DNA of 64,000 bases, from the NCBI GenBank assembly GCA_019239775.1, contig JAFAZN010000098.1, positions 19,594 through 83,593 on the forward strand, in the 5' to 3' direction. The translations under genes were made by a program, and so were the position numbers. The DNA comes from Chloroflexota bacterium. GTDB lineage: Bacteria > Chloroflexota > UBA6077 > CF-72. The notes below the pieces were generated by a model. That model worked only from the letters and a program-made list of their open reading frames with translations. It had not been told where the DNA came from and ran no database searches. This document shows positions 18,300 through 26,892 of the stretch, one piece after another (position 1 is the first letter of the stretch; each line of letters opens with the position of its first letter).

Positions 18300-18500
18300 T
18301 TGGTGTCTCCACGAAGGTCCTCCCCAAGGGCGCCCGCACCGCAGAGGTCCATCCCCATGGAGGTGCCGATACCCGGAGGTCATCCCCACGGACGCCCCAC
18401 CACACGGACGTTCATCACCACGGGTGCAAACCCACGACCGTGCCAACCCACGGACGTGCCAACCCACGGACGTGCCAACCCACGGACGTCCACCCACTGG
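18300..18500. repeat. Degenerate 16-bp tandem repeat array between SBP and OppB-type permease genes
   Basis: Unit acccacggacgtgcca repeats with exact 16-bp spacing at 18446 and 18462, with a third near-copy at 18478 (last bases diverge). More degenerate upstream units extend to about 18300 (atccccatggaggtgcc, acccggaggtc, atccccacggacgcccc, accacacggacgttc). Confidence 0.85.
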
Positions 18501-18518
18501 AGGGCTGCGTGCAGCGGG

Positions 18519-20276
18519 CTACTGGGCCACGCTCCATGACAGCAGCGCGTCGTCATAGTCGAGGCGATCGCCTTTGTGCGCCACCACACCCTGGATCTTC
18601 TTCGAGACCGGGCTAAAGGCCTTCAGCGCATAGAGATAATGTGACGGCAGGTCCGCATTGACCAGCTGTTGCACCTGGTCATAGATCTGTTTGCGCTTGG
18701 CGTCGTCGAGCTCGGTTGATCCCTGCTTGAACAGCTGATCCACCTGGGGGTTGGAGTACCCGGTCACATTCTGCTGGCCGCCAGTAATGAGCTGGGCCCG
18801 CGGCCCGAGCTCCGGGTCGAGCGAGCCGCCGCCGTACGTCGCCAGCGAGATATCGAAGTCGCGTTGGTGCGAAACCTGGTCGGTGTACGCGTTGAAGTCC
18901 AGGCCCTTGACCTCAATCTCGATGCCGAGCTGCTTGTACTGCTGCTGCAAGTACGTGGCGATCTTGGCGCGCGGAGCGCTCGAGGTGGGGTAGAGCACCT
19001 GCAGTTTGACGGGCTGTCCATCTTTGCCCATGAGCGAAGACCCTGAAAGCGTGTACCCGGCATCCGCCAGCAACTGCTTTGCGCGATTCATGTCCAGGTC
19101 GTATGGCTCGACGTTGGGGTTGACCCACTTGGTGTTGGTTGGCTGAATGAAGCTGTCCTGGGGCGTGGCCAGCCCACCTTCGGCGACGTCGAGAACGTCC
19201 TGTCGGCTGACAGCTCGCGCAAGCGCCTCGCGCACTCGCTTGTCGCTGAGGAAGGGCCTGGCGGTGTTGAACTCGAGAGCGCGGTAGCTGGCGTTCGCCG
19301 CGGTCCACTCGACCATGTTCAGGTCGGGGTTGGCTTTGGCTTCCGCATACTGCGCGGGCGGAATGTTCGGCGCGTAGTTAGCGCGTCCGCTCTTCAGTTC
19401 TTCATAAGCGACTGTTGGCTGCTGGCCAGGCAGGATCTCGAGTTGCGGAATCTTCGGCTGGCCGCCTGGATACGTGCTGACCGGCGTGAACGTGGCGCCC
19501 TCGGCGATCTTGAAGTCCTGGACCTTGTACGGGCCGAGCACCACGCTTGGGTTCAGAATCTCGGGGTTCGCGCTGGTGTCATTCCATGCCTTGCCGTCCC
19601 AGACCTTCTTCGGAATCGGACTGACCGTTGAGGCGATGCCGAGCGCCACGTCGCGTGCCTTCTGTTCGTTGAGCGTGACCTCGATCGTGCGCGTATCGGC
19701 CGCGGTCTTGAACGATGCGATCTCGGTGAGGTCGTCGAGGCCAACGAAGTTGTTCTCGGGCTTGCTGGCGTTGTCCCAGGCGAACTGGAAATCGTCCACG
19801 GTAATCGGCGAGCCATCCGACCACTTCAAGTCATTCCGCAGGGTGAACGTGTACGTCTTGCCGTCGGCCGAGACCTTCGGCATGTCGGTCGCCATCGCGG
19901 GCTTGTACTCGAGGTTGTCCCAGTCGAATGCGAGCAGCCCGCCGGCGCCATGGCCACCCCAGAGCAAGATCGCGATGTCGGTCCAGGATTGTGTGTAGGA
20001 GGCCGCATCGGGGTACGGGTGCAGCGTCTTACTCAGGTTGGCCAGTGAGGCAATGGTCAGGGTCTGGCCAGACGCAGCCGGCGCGGGCGCGCTCGTCGCC
20101 GCGGCGGCTGGCGCGGCTGTCGATGTAGCGCCGCCGGCCGGCGCGGACGTCGGCGGCGGCGCTGGGGTGGCCTGAGAGGCCGGCGCACCTGACGGCCCTG
20201 GTGCCGTACATGCTCCGAGAACGAGACTCAGGCCCGCGAGTCCACGCAAGACGCGGGGGCGAATGGCGCCGAACAT
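18519..20276 (-). CDS. ABC transporter substrate-binding protein, peptide/Opp family (lipoprotein)
   Basis: Start moved to MFGAIRPRVLRGLAGLSLVLGACTAPGPS (lipobox LGAC). SBP_bac_5 features such as 'DGKTYTFTLRNDLKWSDGSPITVDDFQFAWDN', 'LSDKRVREALARAVSRQDVLD'. Confidence 0.93.
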   Translation of the reverse strand: MFGAIRPRVLRGLAGLSLVLGACTAPGPSGAPASQATPAPPPTSAPAGGATSTAAPAAAATSAPAPAASGQTLTIASLANLSKTLHPYPDAASYTQSWTDIAILLWGGHGAGGLLAFDWDNLEYKPAMATDMPKVSADGKTYTFTLRNDLKWSDGSPITVDDFQFAWDNASKPENNFVGLDDLTEIASFKTAADTRTIEVTLNEQKARDVALGIASTVSPIPKKVWDGKAWNDTSANPEILNPSVVLGPYKVQDFKIAEGATFTPVSTYPGGQPKIPQLEILPGQQPTVAYEELKSGRANYAPNIPPAQYAEAKANPDLNMVEWTAANASYRALEFNTARPFLSDKRVREALARAVSRQDVLDVAEGGLATPQDSFIQPTNTKWVNPNVEPYDLDMNRAKQLLADAGYTLSGSSLMGKDGQPVKLQVLYPTSSAPRAKIATYLQQQYKQLGIEIEVKGLDFNAYTDQVSHQRDFDISLATYGGGSLDPELGPRAQLITGGQQNVTGYSNPQVDQLFKQGSTELDDAKRKQIYDQVQQLVNADLPSHYLYALKAFSPVSKKIQGVVAHKGDRLDYDDALLSWSVAQ

Positions 20277-20286
20277 GGCATCTACC

Positions 20287-22182
20287 TTAGTACAGGACGC
20301 GCTCGTCGCCGACCCGGCGGGTGATCTTGTGCTCGTCGGTATAGCTGACCAGCGCCAGGGTGTACTTGCGCGACGCGTCAAGCAAGTCGCGAATCTGCGC
20401 CACCGTCCTTGGGCCATTGGCCGCAATATCAGCCCGAATGCGCGTCACGATGCCGTCGAGCGTTTCGCGGTCATAGACCAGGCCTGCTGCGACTTCGACG
20501 ACGCGTCCCTGCGCGATCAGCGCATCCACCAGCTCGGAGGAGATGCGCAACTCCGCTTCGAGGTCCGCTCGGTCGGGCGGCGACACCCCCGCCTCGCGCA
20601 GGACGTCGAGCAGTCCCGCGACCTGGCGTTCTTCGACGTCCGAAAAGTTGACCGTGTGCGAAACCAGGCGCACGTACGGGCCGTCCTCCGTGGCGACACC
20701 GTCGGCCTTGAGTCGCTCCAGCTCGCGCACGAACAGCCGTGGCTCGGCGCCGAGTCGTGTGCGCAGCTCCTCTTTGGACAGCCCTCGGCGGAGCGGGTAC
20801 CTCCGGTGAAACGCGCCGAGCGCGTCGTTGACCAGCCCGCTGAGCTGCTGCCAACCTGAGGTTGTCGCCACGAACGAGCGACCATCCACACGCGCCGACC
20901 CATTCGAAGCGTCGAGCAGCAGGACCTCATGTGCTTCCAGCAATCGGGTGATCGCAGCACGAACCTCAGTGGCAGGCATCCCCGAGCGGGCCGCGAGCGC
21001 GTCGACGTCAGACGGTTCGTGTGCCCGCAAACGTTCCAGGACGATCTCCTCAGGCGAACCCTGCGCCAGGACCTCGAGCTGCTGGAGCACGTTCGCCTGG
21101 CGTCGACGGTGCCGCCGCGCATGCGCTTCGACAATGGTGCCGCCGCCGATGGTCATGCTCGGAGAGGGCAACCGCAGCACGAACAGGTCGCCGCGCGCCA
21201 GCGCCACGTCGTCCTGCAGTCGCACCTGGACCCAGGCCTCGTCGCCAGGTTGGAGCTCGTCGCGATCCAGCAGTGACAGCTTGGCTAGCGTCTCAGCCGC
21301 GCCAGTGTGGAAGCTGACTTCGGTGTTGTGCTTGATCGCGTGTGCGTCGCGGATGAGGCGCAGGCGGGCATCGACCGCGCGGGTGGGCCGCAAACTCCCT
21401 GGCGCCGCGAGCACCTGGCCGCGGCGCAGGTCTTCGACGGCGACACCGCTGAGATTGACTGCCGTCCGCGTCCCGGCCGGGATCATTTCGAGCTTCTTGC
21501 GATGGCTCTGCAGGCCACGAACGCGCGAGCGCAGTCCACCTGGTTGCAGCTCCACCTCCATGCCCAGGTGAAGCTCGCCATCGATCAGCGTGCCGGTCAC
21601 CACCGTACCGAACCCCGCGACGGTGAACACGCGGTCTACCGGCAGGCGCGGGCGCCCACTGTTCGGGCGTGAGCGCTCCTTCTCCAAGAGGCGCTGGATC
21701 TCGGCGGTTAGTGCATCAAGACCCAGGCGCGTCGTGGAAGAACACGGGATGATCGATGCGCCGCCGAGGCATGTGCTGCTGAGGAACTCCTCCACATCGG
21801 CCTGGACGAGGTCCAGCCATTCGTCGTCCACCAGGTCGCGCTTGGTAAGGGCGACAACGCCGTTGGAGATGCCGAGTAGATCGAGAATTGCCACATGCTC
21901 ACGGGTCTGCGGCATGACGCCCTCGTCGGCGGCGATCACCAGCAGCGCGATATCGATGCCGCCGACGCCGGCCAGCATGTTGTGGATGAAGCGCTCGTGG
22001 CCGGGGACGTCCACGATCGAGACCTCCTGGCCATTCGGCAATTGGAGCCAGGCAAAGCCGAGATCGATGGTCATGCCGCGCTCCTTTTCTTCCTGGAGGC
22101 GGTCAGGATCGATGCCCGTGAGCGCGCGAATCAGCGTGGACTTGCCGTGATCGACATGGCCCGCAGTCCCGATGACTCTCAT
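20287..22182 (-). CDS. selB: Selenocysteine-specific translation elongation factor
   Basis: Start moved to MRVIGTAGHVDHGKSTLIRALTGIDPDRLQEEKERGMTIDLGFAWL; GTPase motifs, 'VDVPGHERFIHNMLAG', C-terminal winged-helix region. Confidence 0.95.
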   Translation of the reverse strand: MRVIGTAGHVDHGKSTLIRALTGIDPDRLQEEKERGMTIDLGFAWLQLPNGQEVSIVDVPGHERFIHNMLAGVGGIDIALLVIAADEGVMPQTREHVAILDLLGISNGVVALTKRDLVDDEWLDLVQADVEEFLSSTCLGGASIIPCSSTTRLGLDALTAEIQRLLEKERSRPNSGRPRLPVDRVFTVAGFGTVVTGTLIDGELHLGMEVELQPGGLRSRVRGLQSHRKKLEMIPAGTRTAVNLSGVAVEDLRRGQVLAAPGSLRPTRAVDARLRLIRDAHAIKHNTEVSFHTGAAETLAKLSLLDRDELQPGDEAWVQVRLQDDVALARGDLFVLRLPSPSMTIGGGTIVEAHARRHRRRQANVLQQLEVLAQGSPEEIVLERLRAHEPSDVDALAARSGMPATEVRAAITRLLEAHEVLLLDASNGSARVDGRSFVATTSGWQQLSGLVNDALGAFHRRYPLRRGLSKEELRTRLGAEPRLFVRELERLKADGVATEDGPYVRLVSHTVNFSDVEERQVAGLLDVLREAGVSPPDRADLEAELRISSELVDALIAQGRVVEVAAGLVYDRETLDGIVTRIRADIAANGPRTVAQIRDLLDASRKYTLALVSYTDEHKITRRVGDERVLY

Positions 22183-23594
22183 CGTGTGCTGGCCACCGCA
22201 CGCTCTAACTGACCGTCTTGCTCCGGGAGGATTGCCCTCAGGTCCAGGAGGACACGGTCGTCTTCGATGCGCGCAATCACCGGTGGGTCTGCTTGGCGGA
22301 GGCTTGCCGCGAGTGCCTTGGCTGAGTTGGCCTCCAGGGCGACGGCCCAACTGGATTGCGTTTGCCCTGGCAGCGAGCCGCCGCCAACCGCGGACCGCGT
22401 CTCTACGACCTCTGCACCCAGCCCGTGCGCGATGGCCTCCGCGCGAGAGCGCAGAACGTCCGATGGCGTTGCGATCATGCGCCACACCGGAATCTCACGC
22501 TCGGCGTCGCCGCGCACGTAGGCTGCCAGCGTTGCGCCCAGCGCAGCCAGGGTGAGCTTGTCAGGACGTATCGCCCGCATCAGCGGATGGCGTCGGAGCT
22601 GGCCGATTTCCGCGGCGCGACCCACGATGATGCCCGCTTGTGGTCCGCCCAGCAGCTTGTCCCCGGAAAAAGCCACCAGCGTTGTACCCGCGGCGATGCT
22701 GGTCTGCACCATCGGCTCGTGCGTCAGGCCGAATCGCGTGGTGTCCAGCAGTGCGCCTGAGCCGAGGTCATCTACCAGCGGGAGCCCGTGCCGGCTGGCG
22801 ACATCCACAAGTTCCTGGCCGGTGGGCTGGTGGATGAACCCGACCTGGAGAAAGTTCGAGGCGTGGACCTTGAGCAAGACGGCGGTGTTCGGCGTGATGG
22901 CGTTTTCGAAGTCCGCCGCGTAGGTTCGGTTGGTGGTGCCCACCTCGACGAGACTGACACCGGACTGGCGCATGACGTCCGGGATGCGGAAACCACCGCC
23001 AATCTCTACCAGCTGGCCGCGCGAGATGATCGCCTCTCGGCCCTGTGCCAGCGCCGAAAGCACCAGCAGCACCGCGGCCGCGTTGTTGTTGGTCACCAGG
23101 CCGTCCTCAGCGCCGGTGAGACGCTTCAGTAGATCGGTAACCAGGTTGTGGCGGGAGCCGCGCTCACCTTCGCCGAGGTCATACTCGAGGTTCGAGTAGC
23201 CCAGCCCCGCGTCCTGGGCCGCCTGCATCGCTGCGCGGCTCAGCGGTGCACGCCCGAGGTTCGTGTGAATGACCACGCCCGACGCGTTCAGGACTGCCTT
23301 GAGCCGCGGCGCGGTTTCGCGCACAACGCGCTCGTGGACAAGGCGTGGCAAGTCATCGAGGGCATGTGGCCAGCCGCCGTTTTTGGTCGCCTGGCGGGCC
23401 TCGTCCAGCACCTCGCGCGCAGCATGCACCACCAGGTCATGCGGCAGCGTTTTGAGGCTGTCGTCCTGGAGGAGTCTGTCGACGGAAGGAAGTTCCCGTG
23501 GCGTGAGGGCGGCCACGGACAGCGATTCTAGAACTTCAGGTTTGTGAGCCTGATTTGTGGCGGCCGCGTTCGATGAGCCACAGGCCTGCGCCAA
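22179..23594 (-). CDS. selA: L-seryl-tRNA(Sec) selenium transferase (start uncertain)
   Basis: 471 aa; 'INTNLGRAPLS'-type 'VIHTNLGRAPLSRAAM', 'FSGDKLLGGPQAGIIVGR', 'MRAIRPDKLTLAALGATL'. ATGA overlap with selB. The annotated start overlaps the upstream gene, so a later start is possible. Confidence 0.93.
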   Translation of the reverse strand: MAQACGSSNAAATNQAHKPEVLESLSVAALTPRELPSVDRLLQDDSLKTLPHDLVVHAAREVLDEARQATKNGGWPHALDDLPRLVHERVVRETAPRLKAVLNASGVVIHTNLGRAPLSRAAMQAAQDAGLGYSNLEYDLGEGERGSRHNLVTDLLKRLTGAEDGLVTNNNAAAVLLVLSALAQGREAIISRGQLVEIGGGFRIPDVMRQSGVSLVEVGTTNRTYAADFENAITPNTAVLLKVHASNFLQVGFIHQPTGQELVDVASRHGLPLVDDLGSGALLDTTRFGLTHEPMVQTSIAAGTTLVAFSGDKLLGGPQAGIIVGRAAEIGQLRRHPLMRAIRPDKLTLAALGATLAAYVRGDAEREIPVWRMIATPSDVLRSRAEAIAHGLGAEVVETRSAVGGGSLPGQTQSSWAVALEANSAKALAASLRQADPPVIARIEDDRVLLDLRAILPEQDGQLERAVASTR

Positions 23595-24072
23595 CCAGCA
23601 GCAGCGGCCAGGTGAGGTGAAAGATTGCGCCGAAGGTGTCCTTCAGCCAGGGTGCCTGCATCACGAAGCTGAGCCATGCGATGACGGCCAGGGCGGCGGC
23701 TGGCCAGATCGCCCAGCGATGCCTGAACGGATCGCCGAAAAGGTAGATGACGCCGAAGCCTGTGGCCAGGCTGCCGGCCAGGAGCGCGCCGTGGATGTAG
23801 TCAGGGGTGAGGTCGTGCGAAGACAGCAGGGTGCCGAGGCCGAGGCCGCCCAACACGCCCGCGGCGACCACCAGGTTGGACGCCCGATGTGGCTGATTGA
23901 AGTAGGCAAAGAACAGCGCGGCGGCGAAGGCCACAAAGAACAGGCCCGGGTTGGTTAGGTGGAGAACTTGCCCGATCAGAATCGTCAACCCAATGCCGAT
24001 CAGCGCCGCAGCGGCGACAGAGCCCGAGCGCCCGCGCAAAGCCGAGGTGGTGGACACACACCTTTGACGCAC
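23536..24072 (-). CDS. Hypothetical multi-TM membrane protein
   Basis: 178 aa ORF with about 5 hydrophobic segments; same strand and overlapping selA. Confidence 0.6.
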   Translation of the reverse strand: MRQRCVSTTSALRGRSGSVAAAALIGIGLTILIGQVLHLTNPGLFFVAFAAALFFAYFNQPHRASNLVVAAGVLGGLGLGTLLSSHDLTPDYIHGALLAGSLATGFGVIYLFGDPFRHRWAIWPAAALAVIAWLSFVMQAPWLKDTFGAIFHLTWPLLLVGAGLWLIERGRHKSGSQT

Positions 24073-24096
24073 CGCCAGTCGTTTTGGTTGCGCCGA

Positions 24097-24431
24097 CTCC
24101 GCGCACCACCGCCCGGGCTCAGAGGTTTAGTGCGCGGCAGCTTCGCCTGCGCCGGCTTCGCTTCGCGGCGACCCACCCGGCGGACACCTCGACGGTTTCG
24201 CGGTTGGACCCTGGGCCAACGCACTGCCACTGGGCAATGTCGCTGGGTGCCGACTGGTATCTGTGCCGTGCGGCGAAACATCATTGGGGCCAATCTGCAG
24301 GGCACTGCGTGACACGAACCGTTGGTGCGCTGGCGCGCGGGCGGCGCCTGCGCGGTCGCCGCCGCGAAGCGGAGCGGTTATATGCGGAGCTACCGCGCAC
24401 TAAACCTTCAACCCCGGGCGGTGGTGCGCGG
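24097..24431. repeat. Long imperfect inverted repeat (MITE-like or fold-back element)
   Basis: Left arm ccgcgcaccaccgcccgggctcagaggtttagtgcgcggcagct (from 24099) matches the reverse complement of the right arm agctaccgcgcactaaaccttcaaccccgggcggtggtgcgcgg (to 24431). Weaker similarity extends inward (cgcttcgcggcgac), giving arms of about 75-80 bp. Confidence 0.75.
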
Positions 24432-24440
24432 AGGCGGGGG

Positions 24441-25334
24441 TTAGCCTTTGATGCCGGTGGTGGCAACTCCTGGGCGGAAGTATTGCTGTAGGGCCAAGAA
24501 GACGAGCACGACGGGTAAGACCAGGATCGTCGAGCCTGCCATCAGCAGGCCATAGTCCGTTGCGTTTTGGCCTACCGCGAAGGTCGCTACGGCGACTGGC
24601 AGGGTGTACATGCGCTCTGAGCTACTCACCACCAGCGGCCAGAGGAAGTTGTTCCAGGACGCCAGGAACGTCAGGATGCCCAGCGTCGCCAGCGGCGCGT
24701 AGCTGATCGGGAACACCACCCTGAAAAAGATGCCGAGCTCACTGGCGCCGTCGATCCGCGCGGCCTCGAGCAGGTCGTCGGGAATGCCCAGCATGAACTG
24801 GCGCATCAGGAAGACGCCGAACGGACCTGCCGCGAACGGCAGGATCAACGCGGGATAGCTGTTGACCAGCCCCAACGTGCTCATCAACACGAACAGTGGC
24901 ACCAGCGTGACGGTGCTCGGCACCATCAACGTGGCCATCACAATCAGGAAGATCTGCTCGCGCCCCGCAAAGTGCAGCTTCGCCAGCGCGTAGCCGAGCA
25001 TCGAGCAGAACAGCAGGTTGGCGCCCACCACGAACACGGCCACCACCAGTGAGTTGAAGAAGAACAGCGGGAAATTGAGCTTCTGAAACAGCGTGGTGTA
25101 GTTGTCGAGCGTTGGCCTGACCGGCAGCAGCGTGGGCGGGAACGCGTGAAGCTCCTGGGCATCTTTGAACGACGAGGCCACCATCCACAGGAACGGTCCC
25201 GCGACCAGCACCAGGCCCAGCGCGAAGACGATGAAGACCCACCAGTTACGCGGCAGCAGCGCCGGCGCGCGATGCGTTTGCGCATCCTTGACGCCAACAC
25301 GTGAGAAAGTTGCGCTATGCGCCGAGACGCTCAT
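24441..25334 (-). CDS. Carbohydrate ABC transporter permease (MalG/UgpE family)
   Basis: Likely start MSVSAHSATF; 'ARIDGASELGIFFRVVFPISYAPLATLGILTFLASWNNFLWPLV' (EAA motif). Confidence 0.92.
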   Translation of the reverse strand: MSVSAHSATFSRVGVKDAQTHRAPALLPRNWWVFIVFALGLVLVAGPFLWMVASSFKDAQELHAFPPTLLPVRPTLDNYTTLFQKLNFPLFFFNSLVVAVFVVGANLLFCSMLGYALAKLHFAGREQIFLIVMATLMVPSTVTLVPLFVLMSTLGLVNSYPALILPFAAGPFGVFLMRQFMLGIPDDLLEAARIDGASELGIFFRVVFPISYAPLATLGILTFLASWNNFLWPLVVSSSERMYTLPVAVATFAVGQNATDYGLLMAGSTILVLPVVLVFLALQQYFRPGVATTGIKG

Positions 25335-25370
25335 GCCTGTCGCCCACACGCGGTCACGCCACACACTGTG

Positions 25371-25562
25371 TTGGCGTTCGACGCCAATGCCCGGCGCAGC
25401 GCGTCAGCAGGGGGGACGCCGCGGGAAGGAGCGACGGAACGGAGCGACTGGCGGCGGGGGCGGCACGCCCCCTGACCAGTGCGAAGCACGCCAGCCGAGC
25501 ATGCTCGGCTGGCCACCGTGGCGCATGCGCCACGGTGCGGAGCCCGCTCATGAGCGGGCTCC
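25371..25562. repeat. Cluster of palindromes/hairpins, including three perfect 24-bp palindromes
   Basis: 25490-25513 GCCAGCCGAGCATGCTCGGCTGGC; 25514-25537 CACCGTGGCGCATGCGCCACGGTG; 25539-25562 GGAGCCCGCTCATGAGCGGGCTCC. Each equals its reverse complement. Additional hairpins at 25456-25472 (GGGGGCG-GCA-CGCCCCC) and 25371-25387 (TTGGCG-TTCGA-CGCCAA). Confidence 0.95.
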
Positions 25563-25574
25563 CTCCAAATGACT

Positions 25575-26474
25575 TCATGTTTCGTTCCTCAACAGGCGGA
25601 ACTGGACCACCGTCACCGCCGCGATCACTACGAACATCGTGTACGCGATTGCGCTGGCGTAGCCCAGGTGAAAAAAGTTGAAGCCCTGCTGGTACATGTA
25701 GATCGACACCGAGAGCGTGCGGTTCAGTGGACCACCCTGGGTCATCACGAAGGGCTCCTCGAAGATTTGCAAGTAGCCGATCGTGGTCATCACCGCCGCG
25801 AACAAGGTGGTCGCGTGCAGCAGGGGCCAGGTGATGCTGCGGAACTCACGCCAGCGCCCGGCGCCGTCGATGCTGGCCGCCTCGTACACCTCGTTGGGAA
25901 TGCCCTGCAGACCAGCCAGGAACAACACCATGGCGTTGCCGAGGTTGCGCCAGACGACGATCGCGGTGATCGTCGGTAGGGCAAGGTTCGGGTCGCCAAG
26001 CCAGTTGACTGGCTGTACGCCAATCATGCGCAGCAGATCGTTCAGGAGGCCGTAGTCCGGGTCCAGCAGAAAACGCCAGATCACCGCGATGGCGACGATG
26101 CTCGTCACCACCGGCAGGTAGTAGCCAACGCGGAAAATGGCACGCAGCCGACCGAGAGCGCGGTTAACGCCGATGGCGGCCGCCAGACCAATAGCGAGCG
26201 TGGCAATGACGCCAAAGACCGTGAACAGGACGGTATTGACCGCGGCCTGGCGAAAGGTTTGATCGGCAAAGAGGGCGCCGTAGTTGGCAAGGCCGACGAA
26301 GCTCGCGCCGAGCGGACTGGCCAGGTCGGCCAGCCCAAAGCTCGTGAAGCTCATCACGAAGGACGCCACTATGGGCAGCGCCATGAATAGCGTGAAGATC
26401 ACCAGGAAGGGCGCGGCGAAGACGTAACCCGCGCTCGTGGTCCTGTGCCTCGCGGCAGCTGTGCTCACAGCCAC
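25575..26474 (-). CDS. Sugar ABC transporter permease (MalF/UgpA family)
   Basis: 299 aa, GTG start; 'AASIDGAGRWREFRSITWPLLHATTLFAAVMTTIGYLQIFEEPFVMTQGGPLNRTLS'. Confidence 0.92.
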   Translation of the reverse strand: MAVSTAAARHRTTSAGYVFAAPFLVIFTLFMALPIVASFVMSFTSFGLADLASPLGASFVGLANYGALFADQTFRQAAVNTVLFTVFGVIATLAIGLAAAIGVNRALGRLRAIFRVGYYLPVVTSIVAIAVIWRFLLDPDYGLLNDLLRMIGVQPVNWLGDPNLALPTITAIVVWRNLGNAMVLFLAGLQGIPNEVYEAASIDGAGRWREFRSITWPLLHATTLFAAVMTTIGYLQIFEEPFVMTQGGPLNRTLSVSIYMYQQGFNFFHLGYASAIAYTMFVVIAAVTVVQFRLLRNET

Positions 26475-26554
26475 GAGCGCACCTGTGCGGAGAGAGGTTC
26501 TCCACTCCGTGAGGGACCACGGTCTGCCGTGTGAGTTACGCCAGGTTGTTGCAC

Positions 26555-26855
26555 CACGGAGGTCCAGGAGCCTTCCTGGTTCTCTGTGCAGGGTTTGGGG
26601 CGCTCAACCCGGTGGGTCACGCCAAGACGATCACCCATGAAGGTCCAGGAGCCTTCCTGGTTCTCTGTCCGAGGTCTGGGGCGCTCAAACCGGTGGGTCA
26701 CGCCAAGGCGTTCACCCATGAAGGTCCAGGAGCCTTCCTGGTTCTCTGTGCAGGGTTTGGAGCGCTCAAACCGGTCGGTCACGCCAAGGCGTTCACCCAC
26801 GGAGGTCCAGCAGCCTTCCTGGTTCTCTGTCCGAGGTCTGGAGCGCTCAACACCA
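26555..26855. repeat. 81-bp tandem repeat array with alternating A/B subtypes, between SBP and permease genes
   Basis: 'ggtccagNagccttcctggttctctgt' recurs at 26561, 26642, 26723 and 26804 (81-bp spacing). Copies 1 and 3 carry gtgcagggtttgg; copies 2 and 4 carry gtccgaggtctgg. Confidence 0.95.
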
Positions 26856-26892
26856 TTGGGCGCCGGCGCAAACAGGAACAGCATGACCAGAC

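Noticed and set aside
24097-24431. selC (tRNA-Sec) gene near selAB
   Set aside because: Looked for an ~95-nt cloverleaf with TCA anticodon and GGTTCxA-type T-loop; none found here. The inverted repeat is far longer than a tRNA acceptor stem.
24000-24491. Overlapping ORFs 24000..24305 (-) and 24084..24491 (+)
   Set aside because: They read through the arms of the inverted repeat in both directions; similar peptides arise from the IR symmetry, not from genes.
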